A stretch of 64,000 nucleotides of DNA from Flavobacterium aquariorum. Its GTDB lineage: Bacteria; Bacteroidota; Bacteroidia; Flavobacteriales; Flavobacteriaceae. The position numbers were made by a program, and so were the translations under genes. The notes beneath the pieces were generated by a model that was given only the letters and a program-made list of their open reading frames with translations, was not told the origin of the DNA and ran no database searches. The DNA lies in assembly GCF_003254745.1 (NCBI RefSeq), contig NZ_QKXH01000002.1, positions 124,001 to 188,000 on the forward strand, written 5' to 3'. Shown piece by piece: positions 15,236 through 24,895 of this stretch (its first letter is position 1; the number at the start of each line of letters is the position of its first letter).

Positions 15236-16084
15236 ATGCAAAAAGCAGCCTTTATAGCAATCCTCCTTGTTTTTTTCTGTTCGTGTAAACAACAGAATCA
15301 GGAGATTTTGGTATCCAAAAAAACAATAATTCGAAAACATCCCAAAAAAATTTCGTTTCATTTCGAAAACACAAAAGAATGGCTCGCAAAGACTTCGGAT
15401 AACGCACAAATCCGAATCGTTCTCGCCGTTAACCGCACAGACAAAGCTAATTTAGGTAAAATGGATTCAATCATTATTCCTGAGGATTTAACTGGTGATA
15501 TAGAATTTTATCTTCCGTTTCCAATTGCAGTTCCCTATCTAAAAGACATCAATAAAGTGATCTTCTTTTCATATCCTACACAAACTTTCGCCGCTTATGA
15601 AAATGGTGACTTGATTTATACCGGTCCCACCAATATGGGGCGAAAAAAAGATCCCACTCCCATTGGACTTTTTTATACCAATTGGAAAGCCGAAAAAACC
15701 ACAAGCACGTTTAATGATGAGTGGGATTTGCGTTGGAATTTTAATATTGCCAATAAATTAGGCGTCGGTTGGCATCAATATGAATTGCCGGGATATCCAG
15801 CTTCGCATTCTTGTTTGCGACTGCAAGAAAAAGACGCCAAATACCTTTATACTTGGGCGGACCAATGGATATTAAAGGATGATGAAAATGTACTCGTGAA
15901 AGGAACTCCCGTGATCGTTTTTGGCAAATACAATTTTGACGCCCCAAAACCCTGGCTGCAATTGGTTCAAAATCCTAAAGTCTTGAACATTTCAGTAGCC
16001 GAAATAGAAAACACAACGAAACCCTACTTAAACAGTATTTTATCCGAACAGAAAAAAAGAGAAAATACCGCAAGCAAGGAGTGA
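15236..16084 (+). CDS. L,D-transpeptidase family lipoprotein (YkuD domain)
   Basis: A 282-residue protein with a signal peptide and lipobox (LVFFCSC, Cys near 17). The YkuD domain runs from about 100 to 225: INKVIFFSYPTQTFAAYENGDLIYTGPTNMG, then PTPIGLFYTNW, and the catalytic HQYELPGYPASHSCLRL with His and the nucleophile Cys of SHSCLR near 201. Such enzymes cross-link peptidoglycan (3-3 links) or attach proteins to it in the periplasm. The lipid anchor would keep it at a membrane. The C-terminal ~40 residues are a Lys/Glu-rich tail. Monocistronic. Confidence 0.85.
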   Translation: MQKAAFIAILLVFFCSCKQQNQEILVSKKTIIRKHPKKISFHFENTKEWLAKTSDNAQIRIVLAVNRTDKANLGKMDSIIIPEDLTGDIEFYLPFPIAVPYLKDINKVIFFSYPTQTFAAYENGDLIYTGPTNMGRKKDPTPIGLFYTNWKAEKTTSTFNDEWDLRWNFNIANKLGVGWHQYELPGYPASHSCLRLQEKDAKYLYTWADQWILKDDENVLVKGTPVIVFGKYNFDAPKPWLQLVQNPKVLNISVAEIENTTKPYLNSILSEQKKRENTASKE

Positions 16085-16219
16085 AAAAGATTGCAGTCCG
16101 CAGATTGCAGAAAGCTAAAAATGCTTTATTTCTTGCAAAAGCGCAAAGTTAAAAAACTCCTCTTCTTTGTGCCTTCAGGCCTTTGCGAGAGACTGATTCA
16201 GTAAAATCTTAGCATGAAA

Positions 16220-17245
16220 CTATATCAATACAGTCTCATTTATCCCATCAATAACTTCCTTAGTTATCTTCAAACTCTTCAATTTATCCTGATGACTAAA
16301 AATCGGACTAGTGATCATCAATTCATCAACTCGAGAATGCCTGATAAATTCTTTTAATTCTTTAGTCAATGTTTCTCTGCTGCCTATAAAAGAACCGGCC
16401 GTCATTTGGTTAACATGAAAACGAGCTTCTTCGCTCATATCATTCATCAAATTGGTCAAGGAATCTACAGGAGGCTGCAGCGGTTTTCTCGTGTTTTGAA
16501 CTAAATTCTGAAACATTTGATACAAACTGGTCGATAAAACTTCGGCTTCACTATCCGTATCGGCGGCAATAACATTGACACAAGCCATCGATTTTGGTTT
16601 ATCCAAATATGCGGAAGGCTTAAAATTATCCCGATAAAACTCAAAAGCCTGAATCATCAGTCTTGGCGCAAAATGTCCCGCAAAAGCATACGGCAATCCA
16701 TAGGCTGCCGCCAATGTGGCGCTGTCCATACTCGAACCCAAAATCCAAATAGGAACATTTGTCCCTTCGGCTGGAAAAGCCCGCACTTTGGCAGTAGCGT
16801 TCGCTTCCGAAAAATAGTCCTGCAATGCCGATACATTCTTAGGAAACCGCTGTGATTCCTCAAAAAAATCAGGTCTTATGGCTTGTGCCGTCAGAGAATC
16901 GGTTCCGGGAGCTCTTCCCAAACCAAGGTCGATTCGGTCCGGATACAAAATACCCAATGTCCCAAACTGCTCGGCAATAATCAATGGCGAATGATTTGGT
17001 AACATAATTCCACCCGATCCAACTCGAATATTCTTGGTCTGGCTTGCAATAAAACCGATTAAAACAACCGTTGCCGTACTCGCAACGTGAGCCATATTAT
17101 GATGCTCGGCCAACCAAAACCGTTTATAGCCCAAACCATCGGCAAGTTGCGCCAGTTCTTTCGTCTTTTGCATGGTTTCGCTGGCATCGCTGTCTTGCGT
17201 AATTATCGCTAACTCTAATAGGGAAATCGGAATTGGGTTTTTCAT
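16220..17245 (-). CDS. LLM-class flavin-dependent oxidoreductase (luciferase-like)
   Basis: A 341-residue bacterial-luciferase-fold monooxygenase. Seen: RFWLAEHHNMAHVAS near residue 48, IRVGSGGIMLPNHSPLIIAEQFGTL near 75-100, RIDLGLGRAPGTD near 108, and VPIWILGSSMDSATLAA near 165. This is the MsnO8/YhbW-like subgroup that uses FMNH2. The substrate is unknown. The start is set at the ATG giving MKNPIPISLLELA, as in relatives. Upstream in-frame ATGs and a TTG at 17266 lie within or next to the -7 element TAAATTTG on the minus strand. Confidence 0.85.
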   Translation of the reverse strand: MKNPIPISLLELAIITQDSDASETMQKTKELAQLADGLGYKRFWLAEHHNMAHVASTATVVLIGFIASQTKNIRVGSGGIMLPNHSPLIIAEQFGTLGILYPDRIDLGLGRAPGTDSLTAQAIRPDFFEESQRFPKNVSALQDYFSEANATAKVRAFPAEGTNVPIWILGSSMDSATLAAAYGLPYAFAGHFAPRLMIQAFEFYRDNFKPSAYLDKPKSMACVNVIAADTDSEAEVLSTSLYQMFQNLVQNTRKPLQPPVDSLTNLMNDMSEEARFHVNQMTAGSFIGSRETLTKELKEFIRHSRVDELMITSPIFSHQDKLKSLKITKEVIDGINETVLI

Positions 17246-17599
17246 ATTCATCATAAGTTTGTACAAATTTAATCATTACCGCTTAGGGTATTTATGCCGA
17301 AACGTTAATTCAATTATAATATTTAAACCGAGTTCCTTTACAATTATTTTGGAGCAGAAGTATTTGGTTTTTCATCAACAGTTGTCCCGCTATCCGCTAC
17401 AATCTTGTAAACCGAACCCCGGTTCACAAGGATTTTCGCTTCTATCGGGGCTAGGTGAGGTATTTAGTTTTCCAATTGAATTGATGCCGAAGTATGATTA
17501 CTAAGATTTTAGTTTCAAATTAAATACATATATTTACTACAATCACAACATAAAGTTTCTCAATTATATAGTTAGTGGCAATTTAAACAGAACAGTACT
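17246..17599. other. Intergenic region with divergent gene starts
   Basis: This gap holds the -7 element of the luciferase-like gene near 17264-17271 (minus strand) and Flavo-1-like copy C at 17347-17465. Nothing further is recognisable between 17466 and 17599 except AT-rich leader sequence of the DUF2306 gene. Confidence 0.5.
17347..17465 (-). ncRNA. Flavo-1-like structured RNA element, copy C
   Basis: On the minus strand: AAATACCTC, TAGCCCCGATAGAAGCG, a hairpin CTTGTGAACC / GGTTTACAAG (one G-T pair), GATTGTAGCGGATAGCGGGA, and the outer 3' box CTTCTGCTCCAAAA. It shares core boxes and both outer flanks with copies A and F. It lies 100 bp upstream of the luciferase-like gene and is co-oriented with it. 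Confidence 0.6.
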
Positions 17600-18214
17600 A
17601 TGGCAAAAAAAGGATTATGGATTTTATTAGTTTCATTAGCAATTATAATTGGACTCTACCCAACTCTTTATTTTATGATAGACAGGAAATTCGGGTTATT
17701 AAGTTCAAAATCCACTGAGTTATTGACAAACTCTTTTTGGAACATAGGTTTTTATACTCATATAATTTTGGGAGGAATTGCTTTGCTCATTGGATGGACA
17801 CAATTCAGTTCAAAAATCAGAATATGGAATCTTACTTTACATAAGCGAATTGGTAAAATTTATCTAGTTTCAGTTATTTTTAGTTCAATAGCAGGTATTT
17901 ATATTAGCTTTTATGCAACTGGAGGACTTATCAGTTTCTTAGGCTTTATTTGTTTAGGTATTGTATGGTTTTACACAACTTTAAAGGCTTATTTATACAT
18001 CAAGAATAAACAAATTGAACAACATCAAAAGATGATGATTTATAGCTATGCTGCTTGTTTTGCTGCCGTAACATTAAGAATATGGCTTCCACTTCTGACA
18101 TTTATTTATGGTGATTTTGTAAAGGCCTACGTTATTGTAGCTTGGCTATGTTGGATTCCAAACTTAATTGTTGCTAGTCTAATAACAAGACGATTTGCTT
18201 CGCAAAAAAAATAA
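17600..18214 (+). CDS. DUF2306 domain-containing membrane protein
   Basis: A 204-residue protein with five or six transmembrane helices (about 5-25, 48-70, 87-108, 112-132, 146-168, 176-196). The family pattern is visible: a His in FYTHIILGGIALLIGWTQF near 50, LHKRIGKIYLVSVIFSSIAG near 80, and EQHQKMMIYSYAACFAAVTLRIW near 138. The conserved His residues in membrane helices suggest haem or metal binding as in related membrane families, but that is an inference. Monocistronic. Confidence 0.8.
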   Translation: MAKKGLWILLVSLAIIIGLYPTLYFMIDRKFGLLSSKSTELLTNSFWNIGFYTHIILGGIALLIGWTQFSSKIRIWNLTLHKRIGKIYLVSVIFSSIAGIYISFYATGGLISFLGFICLGIVWFYTTLKAYLYIKNKQIEQHQKMMIYSYAACFAAVTLRIWLPLLTFIYGDFVKAYVIVAWLCWIPNLIVASLITRRFASQKK

Positions 18215-18312
18215 ACGGCCACTGTCACTTCCTACTGAAAAAAAAGCAACTTTTGATTCTTAGAATAGAGTTTTTCATAACTTTAACACATCTTTTTAAA
18301 ACAATAAAAGTC

Positions 18313-18702
18313 ATGGAACCGAAATTTATATGGGCAAACTTAGCCTCAAGTGATCTGGAAAGAACGACCCAATTTTATACAGCATTAGGTTTTGAACCAA
18401 ATGGGAAAATGGATGAAGGAACCAGTTTTTTCTTTGGACAAAACAAGTTTGTTGTCAATTTCTTTACGGAACAAAGACTAAAAAAAGACGTAAATGGCAA
18501 TATTGCTCTTCCAGAAGAGAACGAAGTAATATTTTCCCTTTCTGCAGACAGTAAAGAAGAAGTAAACAATTGGGTCGAAAAAGTTAAATCGGCGGACGGA
18601 ACAATCTTCGCCGAGGCACAAGATTATGAAAAAGGTTATACTTTTGGCTTTGCTGATCCAGATGGTCATAAATACAATATTTTGTATTGGCCAGGAATGT
18701 AA
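18313..18702 (+). CDS. VOC-family (glyoxalase/bleomycin-resistance-like) protein
   Basis: A 129-residue protein with two beta-alpha-beta-beta-beta modules. The first is WANLASSDLERTTQFYTALGFEPN, and the C-terminal part is YTFGFADPDGHKYNILYWPGM. FADPDGHxxxI is the typical end of the second module, carrying a metal-binding or structural position. The start at 18313 (MEPKFIWAN) is chosen over an upstream TTG-type extension from 18253. The specific substrate cannot be inferred. It lies 39 bp before an acetyltransferase gene and may be co-transcribed with it. Confidence 0.83.
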   Translation: MEPKFIWANLASSDLERTTQFYTALGFEPNGKMDEGTSFFFGQNKFVVNFFTEQRLKKDVNGNIALPEENEVIFSLSADSKEEVNNWVEKVKSADGTIFAEAQDYEKGYTFGFADPDGHKYNILYWPGM

Positions 18703-18741
18703 TACCTTCCACTAACCATAAGCTTAAAAAAATATAGAATT

Positions 18742-19350
18742 ATGAACAACAATTGGATTAATCATCCTGTACTATTAAAAGGAGACGAAATAGAACTGCT
18801 CCCTTTAGAGAAAGAACATTTAGAAAATCTATTTCTTGCCGCAGCCAATAAAGAAATATGGGAACTGACATCTGTAAACTATTCAGTTGAAGAAATATTT
18901 TACCCCAATTTCAACAATGCAATAAATGACAGAGAAAAAGGAACAGCATATCCTTTCGTTATCGTTCACAAACACTCCAATAAAATTATTGGAACCACAC
19001 GATTTCTTGAAATATATCCTAATGACAAAAAATTAGAAATAGGCGTTACTTGGATAATGAAAGAATATTGGGGAACAACCGTAAATCTGGAATGCAAATT
19101 ATTATTACTCAACTACTGCTTCGAAACTTTAAAAATCAACAGAGTTCAATTTAGGGCAAAAGACAATAATTTACGTTCCCGCAAAGCAATCGAAAAAATT
19201 GGTGGACAATTTGAAGGAATTTTGAGAAAAGATAAAACAGAACCGAATGGAGTACCTAGAAACACTGCTTTTTATAGTATTCTGGATGATGATTGGGAAA
19301 ATGTAAAACTAAGTATTAAAAAACAAATTGAGATAAAAGCCGATCGCTAA
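18742..19350 (+). CDS. GNAT-family N-acetyltransferase (RimJ/RimL-like)
   Basis: A 202-residue acetyltransferase resembling the RimJ/RimL/YdaF group. Seen: LKGDEIELLPLEKEHLENLFLAA near the N-terminus, IIGTTRFLEIYPNDKKLEIGVTWIMKEYWGTTVNLECKLLLL near 78-118 (acetyl-CoA region), and KINRVQFRAKDNNLRSRKAIEKIGGQFEGILRKDK near 128-160, diagnostic of the subgroup. Targets are ribosomal proteins or small amines in relatives; the substrate here is unknown. Confidence 0.85.
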   Translation: MNNNWINHPVLLKGDEIELLPLEKEHLENLFLAAANKEIWELTSVNYSVEEIFYPNFNNAINDREKGTAYPFVIVHKHSNKIIGTTRFLEIYPNDKKLEIGVTWIMKEYWGTTVNLECKLLLLNYCFETLKINRVQFRAKDNNLRSRKAIEKIGGQFEGILRKDKTEPNGVPRNTAFYSILDDDWENVKLSIKKQIEIKADR

Positions 19351-19480
19351 AATTCCGGTTATCAAACTAAATGTTAATCTGAATACTTCAAGTCTTAACA
19401 AGCTGATAAACTTACCATTTCCGTTGCCTGTTTACATTATTTTTTTAACTTTATAATTCAATAACCCAAAATAGAGTATA

Positions 19481-20134
19481 ATGAAAATAGCAATTTTAGG
19501 AACTGGAGCCGTTGGCACAACAATAGCCACCAAATTGATTGAGTTAGGTCATCAGGTAATGATAGGCTCCCGTAGCAATACCAATGAAAAAGCAATCGAA
19601 TTTGTTAATAAATTTGAAAAAAATGCGAGTAATGGTACTTTTGAAGAAGCAGCAACTTTTGGAGAAATCATCTTCAATTGTGTTAAAGGTGAATTTGCGA
19701 TGACAGCATTAAAATCAGCCGGAAAAGGTCTTGAAAACAAAATCATCATCGATATTTCCATCCCTACCGATACAAGCAAAGGAGCACCATTGAGCTTAAT
19801 TCCTGAACTTTGTAATACTAATTCATTGGGAGAAGAAATCCAAAAAGCCTTTCCGAATACCAAAGTAGTAAAAACGCTTAATACGATGTGGAGTACTCTG
19901 ATGGTGGTTCCGACAATGCTAAAAGAGGGAGATCATACCAATTTTATATGCGGTAATGATGAAGAAGCCAAAAATACAGTAAAAAAATTACTCCATGAAA
20001 TAGGATGGAAAGAAGGCTCAATCCTAGATTTAGGTGACATCACAGCTTCCAGAGGAACCGAAAGTCTAGTACTGTTATGGCTAAGAATCTGGGGGACAAC
20101 TATAGGGACTTTTAGTTTTAAAGTTGTCAATTAA
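19481..20134 (+). CDS. NAD(P)-binding oxidoreductase, F420-dependent NADP reductase-like (copy 2)
   Basis: A 217-residue paralogue of the 14416-15072 product, nearly collinear with it. GTGAVGTTIATKL, MIGSRSNTNEKA, FGEIIFNCVKGE, IIIDISIPTDT, NTNSLGEEIQKAFPNTKVVKTLNTMW and ILDLGDITASRGTE all have direct equivalents there. Both are Rossmann NAD(P)-binding proteins of unassigned substrate. No regulator sits next to this copy. It ends at the strong terminator at 20174. Confidence 0.8.
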   Translation: MKIAILGTGAVGTTIATKLIELGHQVMIGSRSNTNEKAIEFVNKFEKNASNGTFEEAATFGEIIFNCVKGEFAMTALKSAGKGLENKIIIDISIPTDTSKGAPLSLIPELCNTNSLGEEIQKAFPNTKVVKTLNTMWSTLMVVPTMLKEGDHTNFICGNDEEAKNTVKKLLHEIGWKEGSILDLGDITASRGTESLVLLWLRIWGTTIGTFSFKVVN

Positions 20135-20173
20135 TGCTTCAACTGTTTATACTCGGATACTAAAACACATTTG

Positions 20174-20215
20174 AAATGCCTCCAAAAAGCCATGACCTTT
20201 TTGGAGGCATTTTTC
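20174..20215 (+). terminator. Rho-independent terminator
   Basis: AAATGCCTCCAAAAAG and CTTTTTGGAGGCATTT form a perfect 16-bp stem with a 6-nt loop and a following T-run. Confidence 0.9.
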
Positions 20216-20323
20216 TTTACTATTTATGCAAAACTACAACCGATTGAACTTTAAAAAAAATCTAAAAACCATTACCGCTACTCTTTTAAAAAATAACTAT
20301 TTTTGCAGTCTAATTTTTTTACC

Positions 20324-21211
20324 ATGTCAAAGAAGAAATATAAAATAGCGGTGATCCAATTGAATCTCAACGATGTTGCCGAAAACAATCTAAAAAAATG
20401 TTTGAGTTGGGTGCGTGATGCCGCAAATCAAGGAGCTGAGGTGATTTCGCTCCCTGAGTTATACAGTAGTCATTATTTTTGCCAAAGCGAAGATGTTGAC
20501 AATTTTGCTTTGGCAGAACCATTATACAGCACTTCGTTTATTGCTTTTAGTGCATTGGCAAAAGAATTGGGAGTGGTTATTATTGTTCCTTTCTTCGAAA
20601 AAAGAATGGCAGGAATTTACCACAACAGTGCTTATATCATCAATACCGATGGATCGGAAGCAGGATTGTACCGCAAAATGCATATTCCGGACGATCCACA
20701 TTTCTATGAAAAATTCTATTTTACACCAGGTGATTTAGGTTTCAAGGCCTTTCCAACCGAAAAAGGAAAAATAGGAACTTTAATTTGTTGGGACCAATGG
20801 TATCCAGAAGCAGCTCGATTGACGGCCTTACAAGGCGCCGATGTGCTATTTTACCCAACTGCAATTGGTTGGCATCCACTTGAAAAAGAACAATACGGAG
20901 AAAACCAACACGGTGCGTGGATGAACGTAATGAAAGGTCATGCCGTTGCCAATGGTGTGTATGTAGCTGCCGCCAACAGAATTGGTTTGGAACAATATAT
21001 TGAAGGAACTGCGGGAATTCAGTTTTGGGGATCATCGTTTATTGCGGGGCCACAAGGTGAAATTTTGGCGCAAGCCTCACATGATAAAGAAGAAATTCTG
21101 ATTGCAGAAGTAGATTTGGATTTACAAGAAAATGTACGCCAGAACTGGCCTTTCTTTAGAGACAGAAGAATCGATGCCTTCGGAGATATTACCAAAAGAG
21201 CAATCGACTAA
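20324..21211 (+). CDS. aguB: N-carbamoylputrescine amidohydrolase
   Basis: A 295-residue nitrilase-superfamily enzyme. It converts N-carbamoylputrescine to putrescine, CO2 and ammonia in the cytosol. The Glu-Lys-Cys triad is visible: SLPELYSSHYF (Glu near 42), LYRKMHIPDDPHFYEKFYFTPGD (Lys near 116) and LICWDQWYPEAARLTAL (Cys near 153), with the AguB-typical wording. The start MSKKKYKIAVIQLN at 20324 is used; a TATTTTTG -7 element lies at 20298-20305. aguA follows after two bases, giving the complete agmatine deiminase route to putrescine. Confidence 0.92.
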   Translation: MSKKKYKIAVIQLNLNDVAENNLKKCLSWVRDAANQGAEVISLPELYSSHYFCQSEDVDNFALAEPLYSTSFIAFSALAKELGVVIIVPFFEKRMAGIYHNSAYIINTDGSEAGLYRKMHIPDDPHFYEKFYFTPGDLGFKAFPTEKGKIGTLICWDQWYPEAARLTALQGADVLFYPTAIGWHPLEKEQYGENQHGAWMNVMKGHAVANGVYVAAANRIGLEQYIEGTAGIQFWGSSFIAGPQGEILAQASHDKEEILIAEVDLDLQENVRQNWPFFRDRRIDAFGDITKRAID

Positions 21212-21213
21212 TC

Positions 21214-22254
21214 ATGAGCGCAAACAACAGACGTTTCCCCGCAGAATGGGAAAAGCAACAAGGTATTTTATTGTGTTTTCCACATAACGGTAAAGATTGG
21301 CCGGGCAAATACGAAGCCGTACAATGGGCATTTGTTGAGTTTATCAAGAAAGTTGCTACTTATGAGCAAGTATTTTTAGTCGTTGCAGATGAAAATCAAA
21401 AAGAAAAAGTAGCCGAAATGCTCGAAACAGCTCATGTTAAAATAAACAATGTCTCTTTCATTATTCATAAAACCAATCGTAGCTGGATGCGTGATTCCGG
21501 ACCGATTATTATAAAAAATGGCACAAAAAGAGAGGCTTTAAATTTTAATTTTAATGGTTGGGCAAAATATAAAAACATCAATTTAGACAAACACGTTCCT
21601 TCCAAAGTAGGTGAATTTCTAAATATCCCTGTTACTCAGGTGATATACAAAGGAAAACCCGTAATTGTGGAAGGAGGCGCTATTGATGTGAATGGACGTG
21701 GTACTTTATTAACCTCAGAAGAATGCTTGATGCATCCCGATATCCAGGTTCGAAATCCAGGTTTTACAAAAGAAGATTACGAAGCAGTTTTCAAGGAATA
21801 CCTGGGAATTACCAACGTTATCTGGTTGGGTGACGGGATTGAAGGCGATGATACACACGGGCATATCGATGATTTATGCCGATTTGTAAACGAAGACACT
21901 ATTGTGACAATAGTCGAATTAGACCCTAACGACAACAACTACAAACCACTGCAAGACAATCTGAAAAGACTTCAAAATGCCAAACTTGAAAACGGTAAAG
22001 CTCCAATCGTAGTAGCCTTACCAATGCCAAAAAGAATTGATTTTGAAGGATTACGTTTGCCTGCCAGCTATGCCAATTTCTTAATTTTAAACAATTGCGT
22101 TTTGGTTCCTACTTTTAATGATGTAAATGATAGAGTTGCCCTAAATATTTTGGCAGAATGTTTCCCTGATAGAGAAATTATAGGAATTAGTGCCATTGAT
22201 TTCATTTGGGGATTTGGAACGTTGCATTGCTTGAGTCAACAAATTCCGGAGTAA
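21214..22254 (+). CDS. aguA: Agmatine deiminase (peptidylarginine deiminase family)
   Basis: A 346-residue guanidine-modifying enzyme of the PAD_porph family. It hydrolyses agmatine to N-carbamoylputrescine and ammonia. Seen: FPAEWEKQQGILLCFPHNGKDWPG at the N-terminus, SWMRDSGPIII near 90 (catalytic Asp), VEGGAIDVNGRGTLLT near 155, GDDTHGHIDDLCRFV near 213 (catalytic His), and the nucleophile Cys in GFGTLHCLSQQIPE at the C-terminus. Two bases separate it from aguB, so they form one operon ended by the terminator at 22303. Confidence 0.92.
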   Translation: MSANNRRFPAEWEKQQGILLCFPHNGKDWPGKYEAVQWAFVEFIKKVATYEQVFLVVADENQKEKVAEMLETAHVKINNVSFIIHKTNRSWMRDSGPIIIKNGTKREALNFNFNGWAKYKNINLDKHVPSKVGEFLNIPVTQVIYKGKPVIVEGGAIDVNGRGTLLTSEECLMHPDIQVRNPGFTKEDYEAVFKEYLGITNVIWLGDGIEGDDTHGHIDDLCRFVNEDTIVTIVELDPNDNNYKPLQDNLKRLQNAKLENGKAPIVVALPMPKRIDFEGLRLPASYANFLILNNCVLVPTFNDVNDRVALNILAECFPDREIIGISAIDFIWGFGTLHCLSQQIPE

Positions 22255-22302
22255 AAATTATCAGAATAAAAGAAACTTAAACTCATTGAAGTTATATTAA
22301 CA

Positions 22303-22339
22303 AAAAAAAGACTTGTAGAAACCTACAAGTCTTTTTTTT
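22303..22339. terminator. Bidirectional rho-independent terminator
   Basis: AAAAAGACTTGTAG pairs with CTACAAGTCTTTTT, with A- and T-runs on both sides. It serves the convergent aguA and M1 peptidase genes. Confidence 0.88.
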
Positions 22340-22357
22340 GTTGTATGACAAGCCTTT

Positions 22358-24634
22358 TTAATCTCTCGTAAAAGGCAGTTTTTGATTTGAACTAATAATC
22401 ATATCAAATGCGTTTTTAGCGTCGTTAAACTCAAATGTAACTCCTGCTTCTTTGGATTCAAATTTATCTTTACCAATTGGTTCAAGTGAGAATTTTGGGT
22501 AATTGGTAATTTCAGCAAAAAGCACACTATTTTTCTCTGTAATTTCAATTTTCAAAGGCGCTGCTTTAGTAGAAAATTTACCTAAGTAACCGTCCAAAAC
22601 GACATCTTTTTCAACAGTTCCACTTCCCGATTTCCATGTGTTATTACTTTCGTTTACGTCCGGAAATGCATGATCAGGATCAATAACTACGCTCTCTATT
22701 TCTTCAGTGGTATTAACCTTGAAAGACCAGTCTGTATTGCGTTGCCAAATTTCCACAGGTAATTTGATGCGGGTTACTTTTCCACTTTTAGTTTTTACGT
22801 CCAAAACAACTGGCATGGCCATTTTTTCAAAGTTTTCAATAGTGATTATAGCTCCTTTACTTGAATCATTTTTCACGTATTTAACAGAATTCACGCCTTG
22901 ATCCAAACGCCAGTTATTAACAAACCAACCTCTCCAAAACCAACTTAGGTCTTCACCCGCCACATTCTCCATTGTTCTGAAAAAATCGTCTGGAGCTGGG
23001 TGTTTGAAGGCCCAACGATCTACATAAGTCCTAAAAGCCAAATCAAAACGTTCTGGCCCCAATACCTGTTCTCTTAAAACAATCAATCCAGAACTTGGTT
23101 TGAAATAGCACAAAAGACCAATATTTCTTTCCTTCATATTGTCTGGAGAACTCATTATTGGCTCGTTCTTTGGATCTGTAAAGTATTCCGCATTTTTATG
23201 AAGATCAGTTATCTTGCTTTTATATTCTCCATTATTAAAATCAACCGAACTAATTGAATTGATAAAAGTATTGAATCCTTCATCCATCCAGCCAAACAAA
23301 CGTTCATTCGAACCTACAATCATTGGAAACCAACCATGACCAAATTCATGATCCGTAACTCCCCATAAATCCTCTCCTTTGGATTCCCATCCACAAAACA
23401 CAATACCTGGATATTCCATTCCGCCTTCATTTCCAGCTACGTTTGTCGCAACAGGGTACGGATATTCAAACCATCTTTTGGAATAATTCTCAATTGAAGT
23501 TTTAGTATATTCTGTTGCACGTCCCCAAGCTTCTTTTCCTGCACTTTCAACAGGATAAGCTGATAGGGCTAAAGATTTTTGTCCACTTGGCAAATTAATT
23601 CTGGCTCCATCCAATATAAATGCCGGTGAAGATGCCCAAGAAAGATCACGAGCGTTTTTGATTTTAAAATGCCATGTTTTTTCAGAAGTAACTGCTCCTT
23701 TTGACGCATTGGCTGCCACTTCTTCAGCAGTGCGGATCATCACTGTATTTTCACTTTGTTTGGCTTGGGAAATTCTTTTTTGTTCTTCAGCAGAATAAAC
23801 TGCAGATGAATTCAACAACTCTCCTGAACAAACTACAACGTGGTTAGAAGGTACGGTAATATTTACATCAAAGTCACCGTACTCCAAATAAAACTCAGAA
23901 GCGCCTAGATAAGGATTGGTATTCCAGCCTCTCAAATCATCATAAACACACATACGAGGATACCATTGTGCTATAGTAAAAATTTTACCGTTTTTGGTTT
24001 CCAAGACTCCCGTTCTATCCGAACCTTCTTTTGGTGAAATGAAAGAGAAATCAACTTTTATTTTCACAACTCCACCTTTCGCTTTCAAATCGTCTGTTAA
24101 AAAAACTTGCATTCTAGTGTCAGTGACGATATATTTTGCCTCTTTTTCTATAGATTTACCACCTTTGGAAGTGGTTACAATTTTAACCGATTTAATTTTG
24201 TGGCCTCCGTCAAAAACTTCTCCTCTAGCGCCGTTACGACTACCAGTTAATGGAATAAGCGCATTTCCTCTGGAATCAGATTTGAATAGATTTTGATCCA
24301 AATTCATCCATACAAAAGACATTTTATCATAACTGTTGTTTGTATAGGTAACGATACCTGTTCCAACAATTTCATTGGTTTTTTCATTCAGCTTGGCAGT
24401 CAATTTATAGTCTGCCCTATTTTGCCAGTATTCATGTCCCGGCTCACCGCTTGCAGACCTAGTTGATGTACCATTATTTACATAAAAAAATGGCCCAAAG
24501 GCATCATGATAATCATACTTTGAAACTGGTTTGGTAATAGATGTGCTAGTTGGAGGAGCATCCTGACTCCATGAAGTACTAAACACAATTAATAAAGTCA
24601 GTTGAAACAAGACTCTAATACAATTATTTCTCAT
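22358..24634 (-). CDS. M1-family zinc metallopeptidase, secreted
   Basis: A 758-residue protein with a signal peptide ([16 protein letters not shown]). The gluzincin site is clear: [13 protein letters not shown] near residue 432, with the third ligand in WMDEGFNTF about 19 residues on. An exopeptidase GxMEN-type loop is seen as [11 protein letters not shown] near 405. A beta-sandwich N-terminal domain and a C-terminal helical/ARM-like region complete the M1 plan. No T9SS C-terminal domain is evident, so a periplasmic location is likely. It probably acts as an aminopeptidase on peptides imported or released in the envelope. Confidence 0.88.
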   Translation of the reverse strand: MRNNCIRVLFQLTLLIVFSTSWSQDAPPTSTSITKPVSKYDYHDAFGPFFYVNNGTSTRSASGEPGHEYWQNRADYKLTAKLNEKTNEIVGTGIVTYTNNSYDKMSFVWMNLDQNLFKSDSRGNALIPLTGSRNGARGEVFDGGHKIKSVKIVTTSKGGKSIEKEAKYIVTDTRMQVFLTDDLKAKGGVVKIKVDFSFISPKEGSDRTGVLETKNGKIFTIAQWYPRMCVYDDLRGWNTNPYLGASEFYLEYGDFDVNITVPSNHVVVCSGELLNSSAVYSAEEQKRISQAKQSENTVMIRTAEEVAANASKGAVTSEKTWHFKIKNARDLSWASSPAFILDGARINLPSGQKSLALSAYPVESAGKEAWGRATEYTKTSIENYSKRWFEYPYPVATNVAGNEGGMEYPGIVFCGWESKGEDLWGVTDHEFGHGWFPMIVGSNERLFGWMDEGFNTFINSISSVDFNNGEYKSKITDLHKNAEYFTDPKNEPIMSSPDNMKERNIGLLCYFKPSSGLIVLREQVLGPERFDLAFRTYVDRWAFKHPAPDDFFRTMENVAGEDLSWFWRGWFVNNWRLDQGVNSVKYVKNDSSKGAIITIENFEKMAMPVVLDVKTKSGKVTRIKLPVEIWQRNTDWSFKVNTTEEIESVVIDPDHAFPDVNESNNTWKSGSGTVEKDVVLDGYLGKFSTKAAPLKIEITEKNSVLFAEITNYPKFSLEPIGKDKFESKEAGVTFEFNDAKNAFDMIISSNQKLPFTRD

Positions 24635-24895
24635 AAGTTTATTTTTTATTGATTTTTATTTGGGGGTATTATAATTAGCATACCTGTAATCGATATTTGA
24701 AACTATTTTCTTTATGCTTATTTCATAAAATTTGTGTTTCTAAAACAAATTAATGGAAAAAAAATCATATTTCAGCTTAAAATTAAGAATTTGATTGATT
24801 TCTTGTCTCAAATATATTCTCTATTTTCTTTCTTAAAACAAGAATTATAAAATATCTTTACAACACTAATTTTGATAACAAAAAAAGCTATTATT

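Noticed and set aside
16085..16219. Possible RNA gene in the gap between the L,D-transpeptidase and luciferase-like genes
   Set aside because: Some short repeats (GCAGxTTGCAG, CCTTTGCGAGA) are visible, but no stable fold or conserved box was found.
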